The translations under genes and the position numbers were made by a program. From Akkermansiaceae bacterium (lineage in GTDB: Bacteria; Verrucomicrobiota; Verrucomicrobiia; Verrucomicrobiales; Akkermansiaceae), in contig SUVL01000003.1 of assembly GCA_015062005.1 (NCBI GenBank), forward strand, positions 1-64,000: a DNA stretch of 64,000 nt, read 5' to 3'. Shown piece by piece: positions 42,334 through 51,445 of the stretch (its first letter is position 1; each line of letters begins with the position of its first letter). The notes under the pieces are model-generated. The model saw only the letters and a program-made list of their open reading frames with translations, made no database searches and was not told the DNA's origin.

Positions 42334-42875
42334 GCCAGGACCTCCAACAGTCGGGTGACAGGAAGCCCGATGACGTTATCCAGGTCACCCTCGAAGCGCT
42401 CGATAATCAGTTCGCCATGCTCCTGGATGGCATAGGCCCCAGCTTTGTCGAACACATGCACGAGCCCCATATAGTGACGGATGGCGGCTTCATCGAGCCT
42501 GCGGAAGGTCACGTGGCTGATTTCAGCGAAATCGCGGCGCTCTCCGCCCGGCATGATGACCGCCACTGCGGTGCACACACAGTGGGTCCGCCCTTGCAGC
42601 CGCAGCAGCATAGCCACGGCCTCGGCCTCATCAGCAGGTTTCCCCAGCGGTTCGCCGTCGATAAACACGAGCGTATCTGCACCTATCACCGTATCCTGAG
42701 GAAACTCCCGCGCCACGGCCTCGGCCTTGGCACCGGCATTGATGGAGCAAAGCGTTTCCGGAGAAAGCGCCGCATCGTGCACTTCATCCGTCTCACGCAC
42801 TTCTACGCGGAACTCCACCCCCTCGCGGCTGAGCAGCTCGCGGCGGCGGGGCGACTGGGATGCCAGAATAATCAT
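42324..42875 (-). CDS. maf: Maf-family nucleotide pyrophosphatase
   Basis: A 183-residue Maf/YhdE protein that hydrolyses noncanonical or modified nucleoside triphosphates. Characteristic blocks: ILASQSPRRRELL (residues 3-15), VIGADTLVFIDGEPLGKPAD with the catalytic aspartate, GRTHCVCTAVAV, and DKAGAYAIQEHGELIIERFEGDLDNVIGLPV. Its start overlaps the ilvA stop by 4 bases (ATGA), so it is translated with ilvA. Confidence 0.92.
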   Translation of the reverse strand: MIILASQSPRRRELLSREGVEFRVEVRETDEVHDAALSPETLCSINAGAKAEAVAREFPQDTVIGADTLVFIDGEPLGKPADEAEAVAMLLRLQGRTHCVCTAVAVIMPGGERRDFAEISHVTFRRLDEAAIRHYMGLVHVFDKAGAYAIQEHGELIIERFEGDLDNVIGLPVTRLLEVLAKK

Positions 42876-44434
42876 TTTCCCATGGGGGACATGCGATCCA
42901 GCACGCGGCGGCGCACTTCATCCGGTAGCTCATGAATGCCCTGAATCGTGGTACCCAGCATGCGGGAAGCCTCTGCACGGCAGGCCTCGCGATCCTCCAG
43001 GGTTTCGAATTCCATGCCCACCAGGGCACGGCCCACCTGCTCACCAGAGTAGCGGTAGTTGAAATAGCACAGGTGCGCGTATTTGCCGGTGACTCGCATA
43101 AACTCAGAGAACGCACCGGGGCGTTCCGGGAATTCTATCACAAAGAACACCGGGTGGGTCAGGCGCTCGCGGTCATAGGAAATCATGCGGAAACGCACGT
43201 CATCGTGGTTCGTCACGTCGCGGGCCTTCAGGCCTTTTTCAGAAAGGGCGCGGTCAATCTCATTGAACTGAGCGTCCGTAGCCAGCACACCGAAGACCGG
43301 ATGCTGGATTTCCCCCGCAACGCGGCCGTACTGGACATCCGTCAGCTGCACCCCGGCAGGTATGCTTTCCAGATATTTGAGAATCTGGCCGCGCTTCGTC
43401 TCCATGGGAATCTGCAGGAATTTCTCATGACGGTCACTTTCCTGGACACCGGCTCGGCTGGCCACCACGCCCATCTGAGTGAAATCCATGTTGGCACCGG
43501 AAAGCACCACCAGGCACTTCTCGCCGGGCTTGATGTTACCGTTGCGCCAATCCTGCAGCAGGGCAGCCAGGCCCATGGCACCGGAGGGCTCGGTAATTAC
43601 GCGCAGCCCATTCCAGAGCGAACGAATGGCCTTGCACACCTCCTCATTGGTCACCGTCACAAAGTCATCAAGCAGCTCCTGGCAAAGTTCATAGGTGAGT
43701 TCACCGGCGGTGCGCACCGCGGTACCATCGCAGAACACATCCACGTAGGGCAGAGTCCTGCGCTCCCCGCTCTCCACGGCCAGTTTCATGGAAGCCTGGT
43801 TCACGCCCTCCACGCCTATGCATTTGCACTCAGGCCAGAACTTCTTGAACCAGCAGGCACAGGCCGCAGCCAGGCCACCGCCGCCAATCTGGAGGTATAC
43901 ACGGTCAAACGGCCCCTGCCCGCTCATCACCACTTCATCAGCCAGGGTTCCCTGCCCACCCATGGTAAACAGGTGGTCATACGGATGCACGAAGGTGAGC
44001 TTATTCTCCTCGGCAAACTCATGGGCGGCGTGTGAGGCAGCATCATAGGAATCGCCCACCAGCACAATCTCCACCAGCTCACCACCATGCATGCGCACGG
44101 CATTCTGCTTTACCACCGGGGTGGAACGCGGCATGAAGATATGAGCCTTGCAGCCAAGGTGTCTGGCAGCCAGAGCCACCCCCTGGCCATGATTGCCGGC
44201 GGAAGCGGCCACCACGCCCCTGGCCCGCTCCTCAGGGGCGAGCTTGGCCATGCAGTTGAAAGCACCGCGCCACTTGTAAGCCTTAATCGGCCCCAGGTCC
44301 TCGCGCTTGGCAAATACGGTAACCCCTACCTCGGGCAGGCAAATTTCCTGCATAGGCGTGGGATTTCCAACGGCATACACGCGCTGGCGCGCTTGCAGAA
44401 TTTCATCGAAAAGCTGGTCTTTCAGTGTGCTCAT
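42872..44434 (-). CDS. ilvA: Threonine ammonia-lyase, biosynthetic, with ACT domains
   Basis: PLP enzyme forming 2-oxobutyrate from threonine, the entry to isoleucine synthesis. In 520 residues: KAYKWRGAFNC with the PLP lysine, ASAGNHGQGVALAA, the glycine loop QIGGGGLAAAC, and a C-terminal regulatory part of about 190 residues with ACT-like repeats (VFFVIEFPERPGAFSEFMR). That region normally gives isoleucine/valine control. The ORF track's start at 44632 adds 66 noncoding-like residues; ATG 44434 is supported by promoter and homology. Confidence 0.92.
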   Translation of the reverse strand: MSTLKDQLFDEILQARQRVYAVGNPTPMQEICLPEVGVTVFAKREDLGPIKAYKWRGAFNCMAKLAPEERARGVVAASAGNHGQGVALAARHLGCKAHIFMPRSTPVVKQNAVRMHGGELVEIVLVGDSYDAASHAAHEFAEENKLTFVHPYDHLFTMGGQGTLADEVVMSGQGPFDRVYLQIGGGGLAAACACWFKKFWPECKCIGVEGVNQASMKLAVESGERRTLPYVDVFCDGTAVRTAGELTYELCQELLDDFVTVTNEEVCKAIRSLWNGLRVITEPSGAMGLAALLQDWRNGNIKPGEKCLVVLSGANMDFTQMGVVASRAGVQESDRHEKFLQIPMETKRGQILKYLESIPAGVQLTDVQYGRVAGEIQHPVFGVLATDAQFNEIDRALSEKGLKARDVTNHDDVRFRMISYDRERLTHPVFFVIEFPERPGAFSEFMRVTGKYAHLCYFNYRYSGEQVGRALVGMEFETLEDREACRAEASRMLGTTIQGIHELPDEVRRRVLDRMSPMGK

Positions 44435-44449
44435 AGCCTTGTGCGCTCC

Positions 44450-44478
44450 ATTGTACACAACCAGCCAGCCATGCGCAA
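44450..44478 (-). promoter_or_regulatory. Promoter of ilvA-maf
   Basis: On the minus strand: TTGCGC (44473-44478), 17 bases, TACAAT (44450-44455), then 15 bases to ATG 44434, leaving a leader of about 8 bases. Confidence 0.65.
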
Positions 44479-44539
44479 GCGCGTTGTGTGTATTATTGAC
44501 GCGGCAATTAAAGATTGATGTGTTATACGTACCGGAGGG

Positions 44540-44665
44540 GTAACAAATTGGAATTTGTGGGGGAACTCTGTCGGAGCAATAATTGCGGCTGCGCATTGGT
44601 ACCCGGGGCTGAATTCCATGCTCCGGCAGCATTCCCCACGCAACTTCTCATATATCGGACAGGAG
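44540..44665. other. Candidate structured element, possibly an RNA
   Basis: In the ilvA/beta-CASP intergenic region, gtgggg...cggagca (about 44557-44578) can pair with tgctccgg...ccccac (about 44620-44641) through two helices of 6-7 base pairs separated by a small internal loop, around an apical region of about 40 bases. A weak TTGACG and TTATAC lie upstream on the plus strand. It is not a match to any family I know by eye; the orientation is uncertain. Confidence 0.3.
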
Positions 44666-44700
44666 CCACGTGAAATAACGCTGTTATCTGTGCTTTTAGC

Positions 44701-44729
44701 TTGAAAAACTCTACGGTTCAGGTTAGATT
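44701..44729 (+). promoter_or_regulatory. Promoter of the beta-CASP gene, leaderless type
   Basis: TTGAAA (44701-44706), 17 bases, TAGATT (44724-44729), then 8 bases to ATG 44738. Confidence 0.65.
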
Positions 44730-44737
44730 ACAAGGTG

Positions 44738-46144
44738 ATGAAGATTCATTTTTGTGGAGCAGCTGAAACGACGACAGGCTCCCAGCATCTGCTGGAAGTG
44801 AACGGCAAGAAAATTCTGCTGGACTGCGGTATGTACCAGGGGCACCGCGAGGACCAGTTGCGCATCAACCGTGAGTTCCCGTATTTCAATCCTGCGGAGA
44901 TTGATTGTGTGGTGCTCTCCCATGCGCACATCGACCACTCCGGCAACCTGCCCAACCTGGTAAAAAAGGGATACAAGGGTTTCATCTACAGCACGCATGC
45001 CACACGAGACCTGTGCCAGGTGATGCTGGCGGATTCAGCCCGGATTCAGGAAAGCGACTGCAAGTTCATGAACAAGATGAGCGCACGCAAAGGCGGCAGC
45101 GGCAATGTGGCCGAGGTCATCTACACCGAGCAGGATGCCGAGCTCTGCCTGCGCCGCTTCATCAACATTGGCTATGAAATCCCCTTCCCGATTCTTCCGG
45201 GGGTGAGCCTCACGTTCTACGATGCCGGGCACATCCTGGGGGCAGCCCAGATTGTACTGGATATTGATGATGAGGAAGACGGGCAGCACAAGCGCCTGCT
45301 TTTCTCCGGGGACGTAGGCCGCGGCAACAACGAATTACTGCGGGATCCGGTACCGGTACCGGATGTGGATATCATGCTGATGGAGTGTACCTACGGGGGA
45401 CGGTTCCACGAAGCCCCCAGCCGGGATGATGAAACATTCTGCCGCACTATCCGCGAAGCGCTGAAACGCGGCGGCAATGTGTACATCCCCTCCTTCGCCG
45501 TGGAGCGCACGCAGCAGCTGCTCTACCTGCTGAACCGGGCCTACAAGGAAGGCCGCCTTCCCAATTACCAGGTGTATGTGGACAGTCCCATGGCGGTGAG
45601 TGCCACGGAAATCTTCCGCATTCACCCGGAATGCTTCAACAAGGAAGTGTACAATTTCCTCTTTGAAGAGCGCGACCCCTTCCAGTTCGAACAGCTGCAC
45701 ATGGTACGCAGCATTTCCGAATCCCAGCGGCTCAACAACCTGCGGGAAAACGCCATCATTATCTCCGCTTCAGGCATGTGCGAAGCCGGCCGCATTCTGC
45801 ACCACCTTAAAAACGGTATCGGACGCCCGAATAACACGGTACTCTTTGTGGGCTACTGCGCGGCCAATACCCTGGGACGCCGCATTCTGAACGGAGCCCT
45901 GGAAGTGCGGATTCTGGGTGACCTGTACCCGGTGCGAGCCCGCATCGAATCCCTGGATTCCTTCTCCGGCCACGCGGATCACGATGAATTGCTGGGCTAC
46001 TTCAAACGCACCGGCGGCAAAAAGTCAAAGGTGTACCTGGTACACGGAGAAAAGGAATGCTCCTCAGCCATGCTGGAGACTCTGCAGGGCATCCACGGCG
46101 GCGATATCCAGATAGCCAGGCTGAACACAACGGTAAGCTGCTGA
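44738..46144 (+). CDS. MBL-fold beta-CASP RNA nuclease-like protein
   Basis: A 468-residue metallo-beta-lactamase/beta-CASP hydrolase resembling CPSF73-type RNA processing nucleases. Metal motif SHAHIDHSGNLP near residue 67, GHILGAAQIVLD, FSGDVGRGNNELL, then the beta-CASP motifs (MECTYGGR; IPSFAVERTQQLLY; ISASGMCEAGRI) and the final SFSGHADHDELL and VHGEKE. It probably processes RNA in the cytoplasm. The ORF-track start 44735 is a GTG just before ATG 44738. It is a single-gene unit with its own terminator. Confidence 0.9.
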   Translation: MKIHFCGAAETTTGSQHLLEVNGKKILLDCGMYQGHREDQLRINREFPYFNPAEIDCVVLSHAHIDHSGNLPNLVKKGYKGFIYSTHATRDLCQVMLADSARIQESDCKFMNKMSARKGGSGNVAEVIYTEQDAELCLRRFINIGYEIPFPILPGVSLTFYDAGHILGAAQIVLDIDDEEDGQHKRLLFSGDVGRGNNELLRDPVPVPDVDIMLMECTYGGRFHEAPSRDDETFCRTIREALKRGGNVYIPSFAVERTQQLLYLLNRAYKEGRLPNYQVYVDSPMAVSATEIFRIHPECFNKEVYNFLFEERDPFQFEQLHMVRSISESQRLNNLRENAIIISASGMCEAGRILHHLKNGIGRPNNTVLFVGYCAANTLGRRILNGALEVRILGDLYPVRARIESLDSFSGHADHDELLGYFKRTGGKKSKVYLVHGEKECSSAMLETLQGIHGGDIQIARLNTTVSC

Positions 46145-46159
46145 AAATGCAGAAAGCTT

Positions 46160-46199
46160 CACCCCGCCTGCTGCATTGCGGCAGGCGGGGTGCTTTGTT
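46160..46199. terminator. Terminator between the beta-CASP gene and the convergent Sel1 gene
   Basis: Perfect 12-bp stem caccccgcctgc/gcaggcggggtg with an 8- to 9-base loop, followed by ctttgtt on the plus strand; likely shared by both genes. Confidence 0.8.
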
Positions 46200-46220
46200 A
46201 ACGCTGAAGAGGCGGTCGAT

Positions 46221-47582
46221 TCAAGGCATGAACTTCCAGAAACCGGCGGCCACCATAGAATCGAAGGCCTGCTGCGGCGCCAGTTCACCGCGTTCCTCCG
46301 CCATGCGCAGGTAGATGCGGGCGCGAGACGGGTCTGATGCCTTGGCTGCATTCCCCAGCTGGGTGATGACGGCCATGAGCGTGTAGCTCTGCGGAACCCC
46401 CACACTAGCAGCTGCAGTAAGGCAACTGATGGCCTTAGCCATATCGGCGGGAACTCCGGCGCCATTGAAATAGAGGTCTGCCAGCGCCAGATTAGCATAA
46501 GGCACACCTGCATCCACCAGCTGCTGGAGAATCGCCACGCCGCGCTCTGCTTCCGGGGCGCAACCACGGCCGGTAACCAGGCAATAGGCATAGGCCACCC
46601 CACCACGGGGATCCCCTGCATCTGCCGCCTGGCGGTATAGCTCAAACACTCGCTCTGGTGCGTATTTTTCCGGCTGCTTGTGGTATTCACCGGCCAATGG
46701 AATCAAGGCCGGAGCATACCCCAGCAGCACAGCCCGGCGGAACAGGCGGACCGCGGTCTCCGAATCCGGCTTGATGATATTCTTCAAGGCAGTGCTGAGT
46801 TCAGCACCAGGCAACATAAGGGCCGCCAACTGGGCCAATGCCTCCGGGTGGTCGCGGTCGGCTGCGAGTTTCAGAAAATCATAGCCCAGGGCATCCTTAC
46901 CCTGCTGCAGGTAGTAAAGACCCAGCGTAAAAGCTGCCGCCGGGCTGCCGTGAGAGGAAGCCAGCGTGAGCCATTCACGGCTTTTTTCCTCATCTCCCGG
47001 TTTCGTGAAAGCCGCGAGGAACTCCTCCACATAAAAATTATTCTTCTTCAACTCGGAGGCCACCGCAGCCCCCGCAGAGCCTTCCTTTTCGAGACGTCCG
47101 GAAAGCAACAGGTAGGCGGCACGGGCGCGGGCGCTGTTTTCCCTGCACGCCCGCATCAGGTACTTCATTCCTTCCTCTTCATCCGCCGGAGCACCAACAC
47201 CACTACCACAGAAATGAGCCATTTCCACCACAGCGGGCAAATAGCCCTGAGCCGCAGCCTGCTCCATCACCGCGCGGAGACGCACCGCCTCGGGCGCCGT
47301 CTCCAGGTTCGCCCCCTGCGCCCGTAGTTGCAGCATCGCCTGGCGCGCCAGCCAGGTGAGAGCTACCGGGTGTCCGGCATCGGCGGCTTTCTTCAACAAG
47401 GCCGGATACTGGCGTTCATCGCCACCAGTGGCATCCATCACCGCCGTCACCACAGGCCCCAAGTACTCAGATTGGGCGTGTTTCACAGCATCGAGTGCAG
47501 CCAGGCAGGCGGACTCTGCATCAGCCACCTGAGCCGAAACCGGACAAAGGGCGAACGGCAGAAGATAAAGAAAATGCTTCAT
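46221..47582 (-). CDS. Secreted Sel1-repeat protein
   Basis: A 453-residue exported protein: signal peptide (MKHFLYLLPFALCPVSAQ), then a solenoid of Sel1/TPR-like helical pairs. Recognisable units include LLKKAADAGHPVALTWLARQAM, MEQAAAQGYLPAVVEMAHFCGSG, LASSHGSPAAAFTLGLYYLQ and YRQAADAGDPRGGVAYAYCLVTG. Such repeats mediate protein contacts; no enzyme motif is present. It is probably periplasmic. The promoter is close to consensus and leaderless. Confidence 0.85.
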   Translation of the reverse strand: MKHFLYLLPFALCPVSAQVADAESACLAALDAVKHAQSEYLGPVVTAVMDATGGDERQYPALLKKAADAGHPVALTWLARQAMLQLRAQGANLETAPEAVRLRAVMEQAAAQGYLPAVVEMAHFCGSGVGAPADEEEGMKYLMRACRENSARARAAYLLLSGRLEKEGSAGAAVASELKKNNFYVEEFLAAFTKPGDEEKSREWLTLASSHGSPAAAFTLGLYYLQQGKDALGYDFLKLAADRDHPEALAQLAALMLPGAELSTALKNIIKPDSETAVRLFRRAVLLGYAPALIPLAGEYHKQPEKYAPERVFELYRQAADAGDPRGGVAYAYCLVTGRGCAPEAERGVAILQQLVDAGVPYANLALADLYFNGAGVPADMAKAISCLTAAASVGVPQSYTLMAVITQLGNAAKASDPSRARIYLRMAEERGELAPQQAFDSMVAAGFWKFMP

Positions 47583-47588
47583 TGCGCC

Positions 47589-47617
47589 ATTCTACTTCTA
47601 CCAATCTGTTCTTGCAA
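47589..47617 (-). promoter_or_regulatory. Promoter of the Sel1 gene, leaderless type
   Basis: On the minus strand: TTGCAA (47612-47617), 17 bases, TAGAAT (47589-47594), then ggcgca and ATG 47582. Confidence 0.75.
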
Positions 47618-47673
47618 GCTGATTTTACGGCGAAGACAAGGAATTTCCCGTAAGTCAATAACACATTTCAGCC

Positions 47674-47702
47674 TTTACAATCGGCCGCAGGGGATATATG
47701 AT
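47674..47702 (+). promoter_or_regulatory. Promoter of nadC, leaderless type
   Basis: TTTACA (47674-47679), 17 bases, TATGAT (47697-47702), then 7 bases to ATG 47710. The two upstream ATGs at 47698 and 47701 lie inside the -10 box and so are unlikely starts. Confidence 0.65.
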
Positions 47703-47709
47703 GACCCGC

Positions 47710-48576
47710 ATGAGCCACACGAAGGTATCGGACAACATGGAAGCGCTTATCAAATTAGCGCTGGAAGAAGATTTTGGTGATGGAGACGTGACCTCCCTCT
47801 ATTTCGTACCCGCAGAGCTGCAGGCGCGCGCCCTGCTGCGCCCCCGTACCCAGGGTGTGCTTTCCGGCGTGGAAGTAGCGCGTGCGGTATTCAAGGCGGT
47901 TGACCCCACGCTGAAGGTTGAGGTATACCTGAACGATGGCGATGAGGTTTCCCCCGGAGCCGTTGTCATGATGATTGAAGGCAAGGCCCAGTCCATCCTG
48001 GGTGCAGAGCGCACCGCCCTCAACTTCATCCAGCGTCTTTCCGGCGTAGCCAGCATGACCCACAAATACGTCAAGGCCATAGCCCACACCGAATGCAAGC
48101 TGCTGGATACCCGCAAGACCACCCCCGGCTACCGGCTTCTCGAAAAAGCAGCCGTGGTACACGGTGGCGGCAACAACCACCGCCTGGGGCTCTACGACCG
48201 CGCCATGGTGAAGGATAACCACCTGATGACCGATGGCAACACAGATCACCTGCAGGCCTGCATTACCAGGCTCAAGAATGAGCGACCTGGCGTGGAAGTG
48301 GAGCTGGAGGCCGACAATCTGCAGCAGGTGGAAGCCTTCCTGAAGCTGGAAGGTGTGGACTACATCCTGCTGGACAACATGAGCAACGAAGACATGCGCA
48401 AGGCTGTGGAAATGCGCGGCCAGAACTGCAAGCCATATTTCGAAGCCTCCGGCGGGCTCACGCTTGCCACAGCTCCCGCAGCTGCCGAAACCGGCGTGGA
48501 CTTCATGAGCTTCGGCTGCCTTACCCACTCCGTACCCTCCCTCGACCTCGGGCTGGATTTCACCGTCGAGCGCTAA
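47710..48576 (+). CDS. nadC: Nicotinate-nucleotide diphosphorylase (carboxylating)
   Basis: Quinolinate phosphoribosyltransferase of de novo NAD synthesis. In 288 residues: LALEEDFGDGDVTS near the N-terminus, ERTALNFIQRLSGVAS, the phosphoribosyl-binding DTRKTTPGYRLLEKAAVVHGGGNNHR, MVKDNHLM, VEVELEADN and EASGGL. ATG 47710 is chosen from promoter spacing. dprA starts 10 bases after its stop, so the two probably share a transcript. The pathway is also relevant to the degenerate NadE-like protein at 35042. Confidence 0.95.
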   Translation: MSHTKVSDNMEALIKLALEEDFGDGDVTSLYFVPAELQARALLRPRTQGVLSGVEVARAVFKAVDPTLKVEVYLNDGDEVSPGAVVMMIEGKAQSILGAERTALNFIQRLSGVASMTHKYVKAIAHTECKLLDTRKTTPGYRLLEKAAVVHGGGNNHRLGLYDRAMVKDNHLMTDGNTDHLQACITRLKNERPGVEVELEADNLQQVEAFLKLEGVDYILLDNMSNEDMRKAVEMRGQNCKPYFEASGGLTLATAPAAAETGVDFMSFGCLTHSVPSLDLGLDFTVER

Positions 48577-48586
48577 AATCCCCCCC

Positions 48587-49714
48587 ATGCTCACCCCCGG
48601 AGAAGCACTTATCACACTTAACCTCATACCCGGTATCGGTTCCATGAGGGTGCAATCGCTGCTGGAGTTTTTCGGCAGTGCAGAACTCGTGCTGAGTGCT
48701 CCCGAAAAAATGCTGACGATGGTACCGCGCATCGGCAGCAAGCTGGCTGCCGCCATTGCAGACTGGCGCCACTGCACCAATGTGCATGCAGAGTTGCAAT
48801 GCGCAGCTGATTACGGGGTGAAGGTGATAACTCTGCTGGACAAGGAATACCCGGCCTTTCTGCGCCGCATGAGCGACCCTCCCGTGGTGCTCTATGTGCG
48901 TGGGGAATGCAGGAACAGCGACAGCGACCACAGCGTGGCCATCGTAGGCACGCGCCATGCGTCTGCCTACGGGGTCACCACGGCCCGCCGCTTTGGCCGG
49001 GAACTGGCTGATGCCGGCTGCACTATCGTATCCGGACTGGCCCGCGGCATAGACACCGCCGGGCACTGGGGCGCGCTGGATGCCGGTGGCCGCACCCTGG
49101 CCGTGCTGGGTTTCGGCCAGGCGGAACTCTACCCGGAAGAAAACGCGGAACTCGCAGACCGGATCAGTGATGGGCACGGAGCCATCCTGAGCGAATTCCC
49201 CATGCACATGCGCCCCAGCCGCACCACCTTCCCACAGCGCAACCGCATCGTTGCGGCATGGAGCCGTGCCACAGTGGTGGTGGAAGCCCCGGAGCGCAGC
49301 GGATCCATACACACTGCCAACATGGCTGCGGAGGAATACGGCAACAGTGTCTTTGCCGTTCCCGGCCCCATCACCCAGCTCAACTCCTATGGCTGCCACA
49401 AGCTGATACGGGATGGCGCCACCCTCTGCACCTCACCGCAAGAGTTGCTGTCCGACATGGGCTGGCTTGGCGAACCCAGGCAGATGGAGTTGTTCGCCCC
49501 TGCCGCCCCACAGCAGGAGCTGGCCACAGCCCCTCCGGTGGATGATGAATCAAGGCTCGTTCTACAAGCGATTACCGCTGGTCATGACACGCTGGATGCC
49601 CTGTGCTCCGCCCTTGGCATGGGAGCCCACTGCATTACCCCCATACTGATGCGTTTACAGATACAGAGGCTCGTCACCCCTGTGCCCGGGGGGCGGTTCT
49701 GCGCCGCAAGCTGA
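48587..49714 (+). CDS. dprA: DNA-processing protein DprA
   Basis: Single-stranded-DNA-binding recombination mediator that loads RecA in natural transformation. In 375 residues: an N-terminal helix-hairpin-helix part (LNLIPGIGSMRVQSLLEFF), the Rossmann-like core with VAIVGTRHASAYG, IVSGLARGIDTAGHWGAL, LAVLGFG, SEFPMHMRPSRTTFPQRNRIVAAWS and GSIHTANMAAEEYGNSVFAVPG, then a C-terminal winged-helix domain. Length is normal. It suggests, but does not prove, a capacity for DNA uptake. Confidence 0.95.
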   Translation: MLTPGEALITLNLIPGIGSMRVQSLLEFFGSAELVLSAPEKMLTMVPRIGSKLAAAIADWRHCTNVHAELQCAADYGVKVITLLDKEYPAFLRRMSDPPVVLYVRGECRNSDSDHSVAIVGTRHASAYGVTTARRFGRELADAGCTIVSGLARGIDTAGHWGALDAGGRTLAVLGFGQAELYPEENAELADRISDGHGAILSEFPMHMRPSRTTFPQRNRIVAAWSRATVVVEAPERSGSIHTANMAAEEYGNSVFAVPGPITQLNSYGCHKLIRDGATLCTSPQELLSDMGWLGEPRQMELFAPAAPQQELATAPPVDDESRLVLQAITAGHDTLDALCSALGMGAHCITPILMRLQIQRLVTPVPGGRFCAAS

Positions 49715-49727
49715 ACGCACTTTAGGC

Positions 49728-49756
49728 TTGCAAATGCCCAGCCGGTAACATAGACT
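49728..49756 (+). promoter_or_regulatory. Promoter of the D,D-carboxypeptidase gene, leaderless type
   Basis: TTGCAA (49728-49733), 17 bases, TAGACT (49751-49756), then 8 bases to ATG 49765. Confidence 0.65.
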
Positions 49757-49764
49757 CAGGCGCC

Positions 49765-50700
49765 ATGCGTTTCATTGCCACCACAGTAACGCTCTTGACC
49801 TTGATTTTCACCAGCGCGCCGGTATCCGGGGCGTTCCTTTCGCCTTTTGCCCAGAACCAGAATCTGAGCAGCAACCGCCCTGCCCCCATTCCTGCGGAAG
49901 CCCGGCGGGTGCGCCGTCCCTACGCCAGCCAGCTGAACCCCTCCCGGCCGCTGCGCACCCCCGCCACCCCAGCCCCCAGGCCGAACTGCGCGGCGGTCTG
50001 CGTTATAGACCCCTACAACGGCAACGTTTTGTACGGCTACAACGCCAACACCCGGCGCCAGGTAGCCAGCACCCAGAAAATCATTACAGCACTCTGTGTG
50101 TGCGACACCAAAGACCTGGATAAGGTGGTTACCATCAAAGCCTCGGATCGTCTTGCCCCCCCCATTCGCCTGAATCTGCGCGCCGGAGAGCAATACACCC
50201 GCCGCGACCTGCTGCAGGCCATGCTCACCGGCAGCTTTAATGATGTGGCCGTATCGCTCGCACGTGACTGTGCCGGCAGCGTAGATGCCTTTGTTGACCG
50301 CATGAATGCCCGCGCCAAGCGGATGCGCATGTACAACACTCACTTTAAAAACCCGAACGGCCTGCCTGCCCAGCAATACTCCACCGCCTATGACATGGCT
50401 CTGGCAGCATGCTACGCCTACAATAACCGGACTATCCGCAGCATGATTAACATACCGGCCTATGAGTTCCGCCGGAACAATGGTTCAGTGCGCATCATCC
50501 GCTCCACCAATCGCCTCATCTACACCCACCCCTGGGTACACGGTATGAAAACGGGTTATACGAACCTTGCAGGCAAATGCCTTATTTCCTGTGGTTCTTC
50601 AAACGGCAGGGCCGTCATCGTCGTGGTACTGGGCAGTACAAGCCGCAAAATCTGGGGCGAATCCCTGAAATACCTGCGCTGGGCCCTCGGGGACGTCTGA
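49765..50700 (+). CDS. D-alanyl-D-alanine carboxypeptidase, S11 family
   Basis: A 311-residue exported penicillin-binding protein that trims the stem peptide of peptidoglycan. Signal peptide (MRFIATTVTLLTLIFTSAPVSG), a proline-rich linker, then the serine-peptidase motifs: SxxK in ASTQKIIT (about Ser104), SxN in GSFNDVAVSL, and KTG in VHGMKTGYTNLAGKC. The C-terminal domain and amphipathic anchor of PBP5 are absent, so it may be soluble or held by other means. The lipoprotein gene follows after 84 bases with its own promoter. Confidence 0.88.
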   Translation: MRFIATTVTLLTLIFTSAPVSGAFLSPFAQNQNLSSNRPAPIPAEARRVRRPYASQLNPSRPLRTPATPAPRPNCAAVCVIDPYNGNVLYGYNANTRRQVASTQKIITALCVCDTKDLDKVVTIKASDRLAPPIRLNLRAGEQYTRRDLLQAMLTGSFNDVAVSLARDCAGSVDAFVDRMNARAKRMRMYNTHFKNPNGLPAQQYSTAYDMALAACYAYNNRTIRSMINIPAYEFRRNNGSVRIIRSTNRLIYTHPWVHGMKTGYTNLAGKCLISCGSSNGRAVIVVVLGSTSRKIWGESLKYLRWALGDV

Positions 50701-50748
50701 TGCCTGCTCACAAGCCCCCTGTTTGTCCTGGCTGTGTTTGCTTGATTC

Positions 50749-50778
50749 TTGACTACACACCTGCTGGTGTGCTAACAT
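50749..50778 (+). promoter_or_regulatory. Promoter of the lipoprotein gene, leaderless type
   Basis: TTGACT (50749-50754), 18 bases, TAACAT (50773-50778), then cggtgt and ATG 50785. Confidence 0.7.
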
Positions 50779-50784
50779 CGGTGT

Positions 50785-51429
50785 ATGAAACGTTACTTGC
50801 CCGTCTTCCTGCTGGCTCTGGGCTGCGGTCTCGCCCTTACCTCCTGCAGCCAGATACTGCAGCAACAAAACAAGCCCGATACAGAGGAAGAAACTACACC
50901 GGAAATTCCGCCGCCGCTTTATCTGGGCTCTGTTCACCAGGTATTTCCGGACGATAAATTCGCACTTCTCCGCATCATCGGCCCAATGCCCACGGAGGGC
51001 ACAGTCCTCATCACCCACCCGACAGATGGCTCAACTGAGCGCATCGGCAACCTGATTGTCTCCTCTGCCCAGCACGCCCGCAATAACATTATTGCTGCCG
51101 AAATCCGCGCCGGCGTGGTAATCAAAGGCGACAGAGTCTTTAAATACCGTTCCATAGCCTCCGCCCCCATTGAAGAAGAGGAGCCCGAGCCATTCACCAT
51201 GAGCGGCACCGAGATTGATGTAGGCTACACGCCACCGGAAATCAAAGAAAATATCCAGGAATCGCAAGTCTCCACAGAAGAAACGCCTGTAGAAGAACCA
51301 GCCCCGGAGCAGGCTGAAACCAGCATTCTGCCGGCAGCGGCCCCCCCGGTTCCTGCGATTCCGCCCCCCCCGGCCAGCGGCAAGTTTGATGACATACCGG
51401 ATAACATAAGCGACTGGGATTCCATGTAA
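50785..51429 (+). CDS. Lipoprotein with acidic, proline-rich tail
   Basis: A 214-residue exported protein with a lipobox LTSC (signal MKRYLPVFLLALGCGLALTSC), so it should be lipid-anchored. A compact domain of about 90 residues (YLGSVHQVFPDDKFALLRI...TVLITHPTDGS...GDRVFKYR) resembles a small beta barrel. It is followed by an acidic Glu/Pro-rich tail. The family is not recognised. A FAH-family gene follows 16 bases later and may be co-transcribed, although no functional link is evident. Confidence 0.75.
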   Translation: MKRYLPVFLLALGCGLALTSCSQILQQQNKPDTEEETTPEIPPPLYLGSVHQVFPDDKFALLRIIGPMPTEGTVLITHPTDGSTERIGNLIVSSAQHARNNIIAAEIRAGVVIKGDRVFKYRSIASAPIEEEEPEPFTMSGTEIDVGYTPPEIKENIQESQVSTEETPVEEPAPEQAETSILPAAAPPVPAIPPPPASGKFDDIPDNISDWDSM

Positions 51430-51445
51430 CGAGCAGATTATAGAT

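Noticed and set aside
44540-44665. 6S RNA (ssrS)
   Set aside because: The long hairpin recalls 6S RNA, but the expected closing stem and central bubble geometry could not be drawn convincingly by eye.
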